A DNA stretch of 64,000 nucleotides. It comes from Kribbella pratensis (GTDB lineage Bacteria > Actinomycetota > Actinomycetes > Propionibacteriales > Kribbellaceae). Positions 24,460 through 32,762 of this stretch are shown here, piece after piece; the stretch's first letter is position 1, and every line of letters begins with the position of its first letter. The stretch covers positions 434,001 to 498,000 of the forward strand of contig NZ_SODP01000003.1 of assembly GCF_004365355.1 (NCBI RefSeq), written 5' to 3'. A model generated the notes under the pieces. The model saw only the letters and a list, made by a program, of their open reading frames with translations, was not told the origin of the DNA and did not search any database. The translations under genes and the position numbers were made by a program.

Positions 24460-24936
24460 TCACCCACCCGCGATCAGGTCGGCCACGGCGTCCACGCCCT
24501 CGCGCGTGCCAACCACGACCAGTGTGTCGCCGGTCGCGAACCGGAAGTCCGGCGTCGGCGAGGGCGTCGCCCCGGTGCGCCGCAGGACGGCGACGATCGA
24601 TGCGCCGGTCCGGCTGCGGGCCTGGGTGTCGCCGAGCGTCCGGCCGGAGTACGGCGACTTGGCCGTGACCGGGATGTGCTCGGTGACCAGGTCGATCTCG
24701 AGCTCGCCGCGGACCGGGTCGATCCGCTCGGGGATCAGCAGTTGGGCCAGCGCGGCAGCCTCGTCGTGACCGAGCGGGACCGTGGCCTGGCAGGTGTCGT
24801 CGTCCTCCGGATCGTGGAAGCCGAGGAACCGCCGGCCGTCGTTGTGCACCACCACCGAGACGTGTTTCCCGCCCTCGGTGACCAGGTCGTGCCGCGTGCC
24901 GATCCCTGGCAACGTCGTCTTGGTCGGGTGATTCAT
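24460..24936 (-). CDS. TrkA-C (RCK_C) regulatory subunit, KhtT-like
   Basis: A 158-residue cytoplasmic protein. The first half (LPGIGTRHDLVTEGGKHVSVVVHNDGRRFLGFH) resembles the KhtT N-terminal region. The C-terminal 80 residues are an RCK_C/TrkA-C domain: ARSRTGASIVAVLRR, FRFATGDTLVVVGTREGVDAVADLI. Directly followed by the antiporter gene on the same strand, it should gate that transporter in response to a nucleotide such as c-di-AMP or to pH; the ligand is inference from known RCK_C domains. ATG 24936 begins MNHPTKTTLPG, as the common KhtT pattern. Confidence 0.85.
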   Translation of the reverse strand: MNHPTKTTLPGIGTRHDLVTEGGKHVSVVVHNDGRRFLGFHDPEDDDTCQATVPLGHDEAAALAQLLIPERIDPVRGELEIDLVTEHIPVTAKSPYSGRTLGDTQARSRTGASIVAVLRRTGATPSPTPDFRFATGDTLVVVGTREGVDAVADLIAGG

Positions 24937-25033
24937 GAGGCTCCGATCAATAGATGGCGTCTGCAACCATTCTCTCAAACCCTGAGCACCCGGTCCGGCT
25001 CCTGGATGTGACCTGGCTTGCAATCAGGTGCAG

Positions 25034-25047
25034 TGCAACGAGTTGCA
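25034..25047. promoter_or_regulatory. TGCAAC-GA-GTTGCA operator of the PadR gene
   Basis: A 14-bp inverted repeat, TGCAAC (25034-25039) and GTTGCA (25042-25047), lies 16 bp before the PadR start and next to the -10-like CATAGGT. Position suggests autorepression by the PadR protein. The half-sites are the same as those around the TetR gene at 131, with different spacing. Confidence 0.65.
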
Positions 25048-25063
25048 TAGGTACGCTCCGGTC

Positions 25064-25606
25064 ATGGCGCTGGAGCACGCGATCCTGGTCTCGTTGACCG
25101 AGCGCGCCGGGTCCGGCTACGAGCTGGCCCGGCGGTTCGACCGGTCGATCGGCTATTTCTGGCCGGCCACCCACCAGCAGATCTACCGGGTGCTGCGCCG
25201 GATGGACGAGGCCGGCTGGGTGAAGCACACCGAGATCGCGCAGGAGGGCCGGCCGGACAAGAAGGTCTACCGGGTCGCGGCCGCCGGGCGGGCGGAGCTC
25301 ACCCGCTGGCTGGCCGAGCCCGAGGATCCCGCCGTACTGCGGGACGGGCTCGGCGTGAAGCTCCGCGGCGCCTCGCTGGGCTCGGTGGATGTCGTCCTCA
25401 AGGAGATCGAGCGGCACCGCGCCGAGCACGCGACGCGGCTCGAGGTGTATCGCAGCATCCAGAAGCGCGACTTCCCGAAGCCGTCCACGCTGCACGGCCG
25501 CGACCTCCACCAATACCTCGTGCTGCGTGGCGGCATCCGCGCCGAAGAGTCGTTCACAGCCTGGTGCGACGAAGTGATCGAAGCCCTCCGGAAGGACAAC
25601 CCATGA
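25064..25606 (+). CDS. PadR family transcriptional regulator
   Basis: A 180-residue PadR-type repressor. The winged-helix domain covers residues 1-85 (ALEHAILVSLTERAGSGYELARRFDRSIGYFWPATHQQIYRVLRRMDEAGWV) and a helical Vir_C-like dimer domain covers about 90-180. ATG 25064 is chosen; an upstream start would read through the operator. It is divergent from the KhtT-like gene and is followed, 76 bp later, by a FadH-like reductase that may be its target. Confidence 0.92.
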   Translation: MALEHAILVSLTERAGSGYELARRFDRSIGYFWPATHQQIYRVLRRMDEAGWVKHTEIAQEGRPDKKVYRVAAAGRAELTRWLAEPEDPAVLRDGLGVKLRGASLGSVDVVLKEIERHRAEHATRLEVYRSIQKRDFPKPSTLHGRDLHQYLVLRGGIRAEESFTAWCDEVIEALRKDNP

Positions 25607-25682
25607 GCGAGCGCAGCGAGTTCATCAGAAAGCACAGTCCGTCTCGTGCCTCAGCCGCGCCCGGAGCGAAGCGAGGACGCGG
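25604..25682. repeat. GAGCGAGCGCAGCGAG-type intergenic element
   Basis: The space between the PadR stop and the reductase start contains TGAGCGAGCGCAGCGAGTTC at its left end and CCGGAGCGAAGCGAGGACGC near its right end. The two are imperfect repeats of a GAGCG(A)AGCG motif. Similar GAGCGAGCGCAGCGAG sequences between genes are widespread in actinobacterial genomes, from memory. Only one copy was seen here. Confidence 0.5.
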
Positions 25683-27704
25683 ATGAGTTCGTATCCGCAC
25701 GTGCTGGAGCCCTTGGACCTCGGGCATGTGGTGCTGCCGAACCGGGTGATCATGGGCTCGATGCACACCGGCCTCGAGGACCGGCTGAGCGATCTGCCCA
25801 AGCTCGCGGCGTACTTCGCCGAGCGCGCGCGTGGTGGGGTCGGGCTGATGGTGACAGGTGGCTACGCCCCGAACCGCACCGGCTGGCTGACGCCGTTCGG
25901 ATCGAAGCTGACCAGCCACCGACAGGCTCGCCGGCATCGCCTCCTGACCGATGCGGTCCATGACGCAGGCGGCCGCATCGCGCTGCAGATCCTGCACGCC
26001 GGCCGGTACTCGTACCACCCGTTCAGCGTCTCGGCGTCCGCTCTCAAGGCCCCGATCAACCCCTTCAAGCCCCGCGCTCTCACCGACCGCGGAGTGTTGA
26101 AGCAGCTGAAGGCGTACGTCGACTGCGCGGCGCTCGCCCGCGAGGCTGGGTACGACGGCGTCGAGATCATGGGCTCGGAGGGGTACTTCATCAACCAGTT
26201 CCTGTCCGAGCGCACGAACAAGCGGACCGATCGCTGGGGCGGCAGCCCGGAGAACCGCCGCCGGCTCGCGGTCGAGATCGTCCGGCAGACCCGGGAGCGG
26301 GTCGGCGACGACTTCCTGATCATTTACCGGCTGTCGATGGCCGATCTCGTCGAGGGCGGCCAGACCTGGGACGACGTGGTTGCGCTGGGCAAAGAGATCG
26401 AGGCCGCCGGGGCGTCGATCATCAACACCGGCATCGGCTGGCACGAGGCGCGCGTGCCGACCATCGTCACCTCGGTCCCGCGCGCGGCTTTCACGTCGGT
26501 CACTGCGGCGTTCAAGCCGCACGTGAGCATCCCGGTCGTCACCTCGAACCGGATCAACCTGCCGCAGGTCGCCGAGGAGGTGCTGGCGCGCGGCGATGCC
26601 GATCTGGTCAGCATGGCCCGCCCGTTCCTGGCCGATCCGGAGTGGGTGCTGAAGGCAACGACTGACCGGGCCGACGAGATCAACGTCTGCATCGCCTGCA
26701 ACCAGGCGTGTCTGGACCACGTGTTCGCGAAGAAGAAGGCGAGCTGCATGGTCAACCCGCGGGCCGCTCGCGAGACCGAGTTGCAGCTGCTGCCGACGCG
26801 TCGTACCAAGAGCATCGCGGTTGTCGGTGCGGGTCCTGCCGGGCTGGCTGCAGCCGTAACCGCGGCGGAGCGCGGGCACCGGGTCGAGCTGTTCGAGGCG
26901 GATGCGGAGATCGGCGGGCAGTTCGGGATGGCGCGGCGGATCCCGGGCAAGGAGGAGTTCGCCGAGACGATCCGGTACTACCGGCGGCGGCTCGACCTGA
27001 CCGGCGTGAAGCTGCACCTGGGCCGCCGCGCGACCGTCGAGGACCTGGCCGGCTTCGACGAGATCGTGCTCGCGACCGGCGTCGTACCGCGGATTCCGGC
27101 GATCCCCGGGATCGACCGTCCGACGGTCCTCTCGTACGCCGAAGTCGTCCGCGACGGAAAGCCTGTTGGTGAAACGGTCGCGGTGATCGGGGCCGGCGGG
27201 ATCGGCGTGGATGTCAGCGAGTTCCTGACCACGCCGGAGTCGCCGACGCTGGATCTCGCGGCGTGGAAGGCGGAGTGGGGCGTCGGCGATCCGACCAAGC
27301 TCGCCGGCGCGCTCGGCGTACCGCATCCGGAGCCGTCCCCGCGGAAGGTGTACCTGCTGCAGCGCAAGCCCGGGAAGATCGGCGCCGGCCTCGGCAAGAC
27401 CACGGGCTGGGTGCATCGAGCCGCGCTGAAGAACAAGCAGGTCGAGCAGATGCGCGGCGTCAACTACGAGCGCATCGACGACGAAGGTCTGCACATCACC
27501 TTCGGCCCGAAGCACGAGAAGCCGAAGGTCCTCGCCGTCGACACCGTCGTCGTCTGCGCCGGCCAGGAACCGGTCCGCGACCTCGCCGACGCTCTCCGCG
27601 CCACCGATCGCCCCGTTCACCTCATCGGCGGCGCCGACGTCGCGGCGGAGCTGGACGCCAAACGCGCCATCGACCAGGCCACTCGTCTGGCCGTCACTCT
27701 TTAG
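25683..27704 (+). CDS. fadH: 2,4-dienoyl-CoA reductase-like NADH:flavin oxidoreductase
   Basis: A 673-residue enzyme with three domains. Residues 1-330 are an old-yellow-enzyme TIM barrel for FMN (PNRVIMGSMHTGLED, GYDGVEIMGSEGYFINQFLS, LVSMARPFLADPEWV). Cysteines C336, C339, C343 and C355 bind a 4Fe-4S cluster. The C-terminal half binds FAD and NAD(P)H, with GAGPAGLAA near 382 and a second dinucleotide site VIGAGGIGVDVSEFL. This matches FadH, which reduces 2,4-dienoyl-CoA, though trimethylamine-dehydrogenase-like relatives have the same layout. It follows the PadR gene; the stop is 2 nt before the palindromic element at 27707. Confidence 0.88.
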   Translation: MSSYPHVLEPLDLGHVVLPNRVIMGSMHTGLEDRLSDLPKLAAYFAERARGGVGLMVTGGYAPNRTGWLTPFGSKLTSHRQARRHRLLTDAVHDAGGRIALQILHAGRYSYHPFSVSASALKAPINPFKPRALTDRGVLKQLKAYVDCAALAREAGYDGVEIMGSEGYFINQFLSERTNKRTDRWGGSPENRRRLAVEIVRQTRERVGDDFLIIYRLSMADLVEGGQTWDDVVALGKEIEAAGASIINTGIGWHEARVPTIVTSVPRAAFTSVTAAFKPHVSIPVVTSNRINLPQVAEEVLARGDADLVSMARPFLADPEWVLKATTDRADEINVCIACNQACLDHVFAKKKASCMVNPRAARETELQLLPTRRTKSIAVVGAGPAGLAAAVTAAERGHRVELFEADAEIGGQFGMARRIPGKEEFAETIRYYRRRLDLTGVKLHLGRRATVEDLAGFDEIVLATGVVPRIPAIPGIDRPTVLSYAEVVRDGKPVGETVAVIGAGGIGVDVSEFLTTPESPTLDLAAWKAEWGVGDPTKLAGALGVPHPEPSPRKVYLLQRKPGKIGAGLGKTTGWVHRAALKNKQVEQMRGVNYERIDDEGLHITFGPKHEKPKVLAVDTVVVCAGQEPVRDLADALRATDRPVHLIGGADVAAELDAKRAIDQATRLAVTL

Positions 27705-27706
27705 AG

Positions 27707-27808
27707 CGGACCTGGGGCACTCATCAACTGTCGCGCTCGCGCCGACCGCACGCTCAGCGCGGGCCGGCTGATGGCTGCGCGGCGACGTTGGTGAGTGGTG
27801 CAGGTCCG
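27707..27808. repeat. 102-nt palindromic element, family 1, copy B
   Basis: CGGACCTGGGGCACTCATCA at 27707-27726 pairs with TGGTGAGTGGTGCAGGTCCG at 27789-27808 with a few mismatches. Length (102 nt) and both ends match the element at 4919-5020, and the last 37 nt are nearly the same. Its left end lies 2 nt after the stop of the FadH-like gene. Confidence 0.75.
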
Positions 27809-27819
27809 CGGCGCCGGGT

Positions 27820-27885
27820 GCACTAGTGCGCGGTGGCGAGGCCCGGGCTGACTAGTGCACCGTTTACGGCGTACGCGCACTAGTC
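27820..27885. promoter_or_regulatory. Three CACTAGT-type operator sites before the monooxygenase
   Basis: GCACTAGTGC (27820-27829, perfect palindrome), GACTAGTGC (27850-27858) and GCACTAGTC (27877-27885) share the core ACTAGT, with centres 29 and 28 bp apart. The last two are also inverted relative to each other. They fill the 5' region of the FAD monooxygenase gene at 27899 and are likely binding sites of a regulator encoded elsewhere, since no regulator gene is adjacent. Confidence 0.65.
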
Positions 27886-27898
27886 AAAGGGGTGAGTG

Positions 27899-29098
27899 AT
27901 GAAGACTGTTCTGATCTCCGGTGGTGGCATCGCGGGGCCGGCGTCGGCGTTCTGGTTGCGGCGGTTCGGGTTCGCGCCGACGGTTGTCGAGATCGCGCCG
28001 GGACCGCGGCCGGGCGGGCAGACCGTCGACCTGCGCGGGGTGTCGCGGGTCGTCGCCGAGCGGATGGGCGTGATGCCGGCGGTCTCGGAGGCGAAGATGC
28101 ACGAGCGCGGGCTCGAGTACGTCCGGGCCGACGGCACGCGGTCCGCGGTGATGCACGCGGAACTGCTGGACGGCGCCGGCCCGGTCGCCGAGATCGAGAT
28201 CCTGCGCGGTGACCTTGCCGCGATCCTGACCGAGGCGACGGCCGGCGTCGAGTACGTGTACGGCGACTCGGTCACCGAACTGCAGCAGGACGCGACGGGG
28301 GTGGAGGTGACCTTCGCGAGCGGGACCCGGCGGCGATTCGATCTGGTCGTCGGTGCGGACGGGGTGCACTCGCGGGTGCGGCGGCTGGCGTTCGGCGCGG
28401 AGTCGGAGTTCGTGCATCACCTCGGCGGCTACACGTCGTACTTCACCGTCGAGACGCCCGAGCCGCTGGACCACTGGTTCAAGGTGTACACCGCTCCGCG
28501 CGGTCGCTGGGTCGGGCTGCGGCCGGATCACGATCCGCAGTACGCGAAGGCCTTGCTGAGCTTCCGGTCGCCGGTCATCAGCTACGACCGGCGCGACCTC
28601 GCCGCGCAGAAGCGGCTGGTGCGGGAGCAGTACGCCGGGCTCGGCTGGCACACGTCGAAGATCCTGGCGCAGCTCGACCAGGCCGACGACTTCTACCTCG
28701 ACAGCACGAGCCGCGTCGTCGTACCGGAATGGTCTCGTGGCCGGATCACGCTCGTCGGCGACGCCGGGTACTGCGGTTCGCCGATGGCCGGCCACGGTAC
28801 GGCGCTGTCGCTCGTCGGGGCCTACGTACTCGCGGGAGAGCTGGCCGCTGTCGACGGCGATCACGCCCGCGCATTCCCTGCGTACCAGGCCCGAATGCAG
28901 GCGTACGTCGACCAGCGGATGGAGCTCCCGCCGGGCGGGATCAAGATGGCGATGCCGATGTCGTGGTTCGGCATCCGGTACCGCGATTTCGTCCTCCGGA
29001 CGATGACGTCGAAGCTGATGTCCGGCGCGCTGGCGAAGATGACCGTGGTGAAACCGGACGCGATCGAGCTGCCGGAGTACCGAGCTCGTGTCCGGTGA
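27899..29098 (+). CDS. FAD-dependent monooxygenase (PHBH/TetX-like)
   Basis: A 399-residue flavoprotein hydroxylase. GGGIAGPASAFWLRRFG near 8-24 is the FAD dinucleotide motif, GADGVHSRVRRLAF the central DG motif, and VGDAGYCGSPMAGHGTALSLVGAYVLAGEL the GD motif of the FAD_binding_3 family. It uses NAD(P)H and oxygen to hydroxylate a small, probably aromatic or antibiotic, substrate. ATG 27899 has AAGGGGTGAG upstream; GTG 27896 is adjacent. Its last codons and stop lie inside the palindrome starting at 29084. Confidence 0.9.
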   Translation: MKTVLISGGGIAGPASAFWLRRFGFAPTVVEIAPGPRPGGQTVDLRGVSRVVAERMGVMPAVSEAKMHERGLEYVRADGTRSAVMHAELLDGAGPVAEIEILRGDLAAILTEATAGVEYVYGDSVTELQQDATGVEVTFASGTRRRFDLVVGADGVHSRVRRLAFGAESEFVHHLGGYTSYFTVETPEPLDHWFKVYTAPRGRWVGLRPDHDPQYAKALLSFRSPVISYDRRDLAAQKRLVREQYAGLGWHTSKILAQLDQADDFYLDSTSRVVVPEWSRGRITLVGDAGYCGSPMAGHGTALSLVGAYVLAGELAAVDGDHARAFPAYQARMQAYVDQRMELPPGGIKMAMPMSWFGIRYRDFVLRTMTSKLMSGALAKMTVVKPDAIELPEYRARVR

Positions 29099-29202
29099 TT
29101 CCGCGCCTACTGCGCGGCACTCGGCACGGCACCTCGCCCCCGCGCGCCGATGCACCGCACCGAGCACCTGCTCGCGACGGCGCGGAATCACCGGACACGA
29201 GC
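29084..29202. repeat. 119-nt palindrome joining two convergent genes
   Basis: The 24-nt arm at 29084-29107 (containing CTCGTGTCCGGTGATTCCGC) is perfectly inverted at 29179-29202. The left arm includes the TGA stop of the monooxygenase and the right arm the TAG stop of the MDMPI-fold gene, so this one element ends both convergent genes. It has no second copy that I could find in the window. It is likely a bidirectional terminator or an inserted mobile palindrome. Confidence 0.8.
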
Positions 29203-29792
29203 TAGTCGAGCGGGGACACCCACTCCGGGTTGCGACCGAGCAGGCCCAGTAGCTGGTCGAGGTCGGGGGCCGTGCCGGAAACCTTCACGATCCGGTCGAA
29301 CGCGTAGCCGGGTCCGCGGTTGGCCTCGGTGTCGGGGATGCGGCGAGCCAGCGTGAGCGCCATCTCGACCATGTCCGGTGGCGGGTTGTACGGGACGTCG
29401 ATCGCGCGGGCGAGATCCCAGGCGTGGACGACGCAGTCGAGCTGGTGGAACGTCAGCGCGATCCGGCGCGGGAACGAGCCGAACTCGCGCACCTCCACCA
29501 GCCGGTCCAGTGCACCGCCGTCGGCGAACGCGTCAGCGACCCGCACGTTCGACCGTCGGTACGCGCCGGCCGGGTTGTCGGCCAGCCTGCCGCCGTTCCA
29601 GGTGTGGATGGAGGCGGAGCCGTTCAGGGCTGCGGCGGCGAGGCCCTCGTTCTGACTGACCACATGACGGAGGAGGCCGCGGACGGTCCAGTCGGGGCAC
29701 GGCGTGGGAAACCAGAGTTGCTCGGTCCGCACCTGCATCACGACTTCCCCGAGCACTGCGCCGGCACGACGATCCAGATCCCGGATGTCCAT
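29202..29792 (-). CDS. MDMPI/DinB-fold protein of the TIGR03086 type
   Basis: A 196-residue protein starting MDIRDLDRRAGAVLGEVVMQV. TPCPDWTVRGLLRHVVSQNEGLAAAALNG is the N-terminal mycothiol-dependent maleylpyruvate isomerase motif with its metal-binding histidine (LLRHVV), and HQLDCVVHAWDLARAID supplies the other histidines (H in FHQLD and VHAWD). The family binds zinc and uses mycothiol or has unknown roles. ATG 29792 has GGGAGGAG in front; the longer upstream frame is not coding. A terminator-like hairpin at 29890 separates it from the HhH-GPD gene. Confidence 0.85.
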   Translation of the reverse strand: MDIRDLDRRAGAVLGEVVMQVRTEQLWFPTPCPDWTVRGLLRHVVSQNEGLAAAALNGSASIHTWNGGRLADNPAGAYRRSNVRVADAFADGGALDRLVEVREFGSFPRRIALTFHQLDCVVHAWDLARAIDVPYNPPPDMVEMALTLARRIPDTEANRGPGYAFDRIVKVSGTAPDLDQLLGLLGRNPEWVSPLD

Positions 29793-29889
29793 CCGCTCTC
29801 CTCCCGTGGCTGCCCCAGCCGAGCATAAGACGGGAGGCCGCCTCCTGCAGGAAACCGCGTGGTTCACAAGGGACAACCCGCACGCAGAA

Positions 29890-29914
29890 AGCCCGACCTG
29901 CAACAGGTCGGGCT
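29890..29914 (-). terminator. Terminator after the HhH-GPD gene
   Basis: AGCCCGACCTG (29890-29900) and CAGGTCGGGCT (29904-29914) form an 11-bp perfect stem with a 3-nt loop. Read on the minus strand it lies about 75 nt past the HhH-GPD stop and is followed by TTCTGCG, so it probably ends the siderophore/HhH-GPD transcript. Confidence 0.7.
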
Positions 29915-29991
29915 CCGGTGTCGCGGGATGAGGTCCTCTCCGGCAATCCAGGGACGCCGTCGGTGACCAGCCGTTCGGCGAAGCGCAGGAC

Positions 29992-30591
29992 CTAGGCGCC
30001 GGCGACTTCCTTGGCGGCGGCTTTCGCGGCCTTCTTGAAGTTGCGGACCTCGGCCAGCGAGGCGGCGTCGGTGACGTCGGCGATCGAGCGGTGCGAGCCG
30101 CGGTCGCCGTAGTGCCCGGCGGCCTCACGCCAGCCCTTGGGCTGCACGCCGCGCTGCTTGCCGAGCATCGCGAGGAAGATCTTCGCCTTCTGCTCGCCGA
30201 ACCCCGGCAGTGCCTTCAGCCGCTTCAGCACCTCGGCGCCGTCCGGCTTCGGGCGGCCGCTCAGCCAGATGTTCTCGGTCTCGCCGTCGTACTTGTCGAT
30301 GATGTGCTGCGCCAGCGCGTGCACCCGGCGCGCCATCGACCCGCCGTACCGGTGGATGGCCGGCGGGGTGACGCAGAGCTCGACGAACGTCTCCAGGTCG
30401 GACGCGGCGATCTTGTGCAGGTCGAACCCGTCCATCCGGTTCGCGATCTTCCACGGCCCGGAGAAGGCGTGCTCCATCGGGTACTGCTGGTCCAGGAGCA
30501 TCCCGACCAGCAAGGCGAACGGGTCGTCGTTGAGCAGCTTGTCGGCATCCGGATTGCCGGTGAGGTGCAGTTCGCGCAACATGCCGCCCAT
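29992..30591 (-). CDS. HhH-GPD-type base excision repair family protein
   Basis: A 199-residue protein of the endonuclease III/HhH-GPD superfamily, in the short actinobacterial type. DDPFALLVGMLLDQQYPMEHAFSGPWKIA matches its N-terminal helices and LKALPGFGEQKAKIFLAMLGKQ is the helix-hairpin-helix. The lysine and aspartate of typical glycosylases are not clearly in place, so activity on damaged bases is unproved. The C terminus is lysine-alanine rich. It lies 12 bp after the siderophore permease gene on the same strand, so it may be part of that operon, although no functional link is obvious. Confidence 0.85.
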   Translation of the reverse strand: MGGMLRELHLTGNPDADKLLNDDPFALLVGMLLDQQYPMEHAFSGPWKIANRMDGFDLHKIAASDLETFVELCVTPPAIHRYGGSMARRVHALAQHIIDKYDGETENIWLSGRPKPDGAEVLKRLKALPGFGEQKAKIFLAMLGKQRGVQPKGWREAAGHYGDRGSHRSIADVTDAASLAEVRNFKKAAKAAAKEVAGA

Positions 30592-30603
30592 CTTGACACG
30601 ACC

Positions 30604-32634
30604 TCAGCGCGCAGGCACCCGCGTTCGCCAGAGCAGATAGACGAAGTACGGCGCTCCGATCAGGGCGGTCAGCAGGCCGGCTGGGATCTGGGCCGGGGCG
30701 AGGACGGTACGGCCGAGGCTGTCCGCGACGCTGACCAGGATCGCGCCGAGCAGCGCCGCAACCGGAAGGATCCGCGCGTGCCGCCCGCCGACCAGAGCGC
30801 GCGCAGCGTGCGGGGCAACCAGCCCGACGAATCCGACCACACCGATCGCGGAGACAGCGGCCGCGGTCAGCAGAGCCGCCGCCAACAGCATCAGCAGTCG
30901 CGTTCGCTCCAACCGCACACCCAGGATCCGCGGGACGTCATCGTCAAGTGCAAGCAGATCGAGCTCCCGATGGGCATGCGCAACAACTGGAGTCAGGACT
31001 ATCAGGGCGATCGCCACTGGCAGCACCTGCGGCAGAGTCCGACCGTACGTACTCCCTGACAACCACGTCATCGCCAAACTCAGATTCCACGGATCCGTGG
31101 CAACGATCAGCAGCGTGATGATCGCCGTCGCCACGGACGAGACCCCGACCCCGATCAGCACCAACCGGTCCGAGCTCAGTCCGCCCCGCCAGGAGATCAG
31201 ATACACCAACCCGAACGTCACCACCGCCGCGACCGCCGCGACCCCGGACAGCAGCCAGATGCTTGCTGAAGGCAACAGGATGAGCGTGGCGATCGCGCCG
31301 ACCCCGGCGCCGCCGGTGATCCCGAGGAGGCCTGGTTCGGCCAGCGGGTTGCGGCACACCGCCTGCACCGTCGTACCGGCGATCGCGAGCGCGGCGCCGC
31401 ACAGCAGCGCCGACACAACCCGTGGGAAGCGCTGATCCAGCACGAAGGTGATCGCGCGACCCGACGCGCCGTTGATCCAGTTCGCGAGGTCACCGGTCCG
31501 AAGGAGCGCGTCACCGGTCAGCATCGCGCCGACGCCGGCCGCGACCAGCAGTACGACAAGCGTCGCCGTCACGATCCAGAACGTACGGCGACTACGCAGA
31601 CCGCTGCTCGTCCCTCCGGGGGAGCGGCTCGGGCCGGAGTCGCGGTGGCGGCGGGCCAGCCAGATGAGGACGATTGCGCCGACCACCATCGTCATGATCC
31701 CGGTCGGAATCTCCACCCCGGCCTGGCCGCCGAACGCGGCCCGCAGTACGACATCCGAGGCGAGTACGACGAGGACGCCGGCGAGACCGGAGAGTGGGAG
31801 CAGTACCCGGTGCCTGAGCAGGCCGGGAACGAGCGGCGCGACGAGGCGGACGAGGACCGGTGCGACCAGGCCGACGAAACCGACCGGCCCCGCCACGGTA
31901 ACGGCCGCGGCGGAGAGCATGACGGTGACGAGCGTGGTGAACACGCGGATCCGGCGTACGTTCACGCCGAGGACGGATGCGGTGTCGTCGCCGAGGGCAA
32001 GGATGTCGAGTTTCGCGGCGAGCAGGAACGCGGCGAGGATGCCTAGGGCAACGATCGGCGCCATTTGGCCGACCGCGCGCAGGTCGGTCTGGACCAGCGT
32101 ACCGGCGCCCCAGGCGAACGTGCCGACCGTCTCCTCCCGGTACAGCAGCAGGAGCAGCGTGGTGACGCCGGCCAGCGCCATCGCGACCGCCGACCCGGCC
32201 AGGATCAGCCGGGTCGGCCCGGTGGAGCCGCCCACCGACAACACGAGCACCAATCCCGCGGCGGCCAGCCCGCCGACGAACGCGACTCCACCGGCGGGCA
32301 GCGCCGGCAACGACACCCCGAACGCGGCCACGATCACGACGGCCAGATACGCCCCCGCGTTGACCCCCAACGTGTCGGGTGAAGCAAGCGGGTTCCGCGC
32401 CAACGACTGCAACCCCGCTCCTGCAACCCCCAGGGCGAGACCTACCAGCGCACCGGCAAGCAACCGCGGCAGCCGAGACGCCACCAGCACGTTCGCAGCG
32501 TTGTCGGTCCCCCGCCCGAACACCAGCCGCAGCAGGTCGCCGGCGCCGACGCTTGACGTCCCCTGGATGAGATGCACGGCAGCCAGCACCACGATCGCCG
32601 CGACGGCAACCGCGAACGCACCGGCCACCCGCAT
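30604..32634 (-). CDS. Fused iron-siderophore ABC permease (FhuB-like, two FecCD domains)
   Basis: A 676-residue membrane protein made of two FecCD permease domains in tandem, about 18-20 helices in total. Each half has the family features: SRLPRLLAGALVGLALGVAGAGLQSLARNPLASPDTLGVNAGA in the first and QRFPRVVSALLCGAALAIAGTTVQAVCRNPLAEPGLLGITGGAGVG in the second. FhuB of E. coli has the same layout. The frame is open to a TTG at 32766 that overlaps the preceding gene, but the first 44 codons would be a translation of the palindrome at 32659-32747, so ATG 32634 is preferred. It forms the channel for the lipoprotein at 32763 and the ATPase at 33748. Confidence 0.9.
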   Translation of the reverse strand: MRVAGAFAVAVAAIVVLAAVHLIQGTSSVGAGDLLRLVFGRGTDNAANVLVASRLPRLLAGALVGLALGVAGAGLQSLARNPLASPDTLGVNAGAYLAVVIVAAFGVSLPALPAGGVAFVGGLAAAGLVLVLSVGGSTGPTRLILAGSAVAMALAGVTTLLLLLYREETVGTFAWGAGTLVQTDLRAVGQMAPIVALGILAAFLLAAKLDILALGDDTASVLGVNVRRIRVFTTLVTVMLSAAAVTVAGPVGFVGLVAPVLVRLVAPLVPGLLRHRVLLPLSGLAGVLVVLASDVVLRAAFGGQAGVEIPTGIMTMVVGAIVLIWLARRHRDSGPSRSPGGTSSGLRSRRTFWIVTATLVVLLVAAGVGAMLTGDALLRTGDLANWINGASGRAITFVLDQRFPRVVSALLCGAALAIAGTTVQAVCRNPLAEPGLLGITGGAGVGAIATLILLPSASIWLLSGVAAVAAVVTFGLVYLISWRGGLSSDRLVLIGVGVSSVATAIITLLIVATDPWNLSLAMTWLSGSTYGRTLPQVLPVAIALIVLTPVVAHAHRELDLLALDDDVPRILGVRLERTRLLMLLAAALLTAAAVSAIGVVGFVGLVAPHAARALVGGRHARILPVAALLGAILVSVADSLGRTVLAPAQIPAGLLTALIGAPYFVYLLWRTRVPAR

Positions 32635-32658
32635 CCGCCGAGGCGCGGTCCGCTCCTC

Positions 32659-32747
32659 CGTCTCAGGGGCCGACCCCGCAGTTGGTGGGTTGACCCCTCG
32701 GATTCCCGGGGGGCAACCCACCAACTCGGGGGTTGACCCCTGAGACG
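32659..32747. repeat. 89-nt palindromic element, family 3, copy B
   Basis: Arms at 32659-32692 and 32714-32747 pair with a few mismatches (end arm CGTCTCAGGGG; inner arm AGTTGGTGGGTTG perfect). It shares GGGGTTGACCCC and a CGGATTCCCGGG loop with the element at 10597-10693. It lies inside the siderophore operon, between the lipoprotein stop (32763) and the permease start. Confidence 0.8.
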
Positions 32748-32762
32748 TCGGATGTTGCTGGG

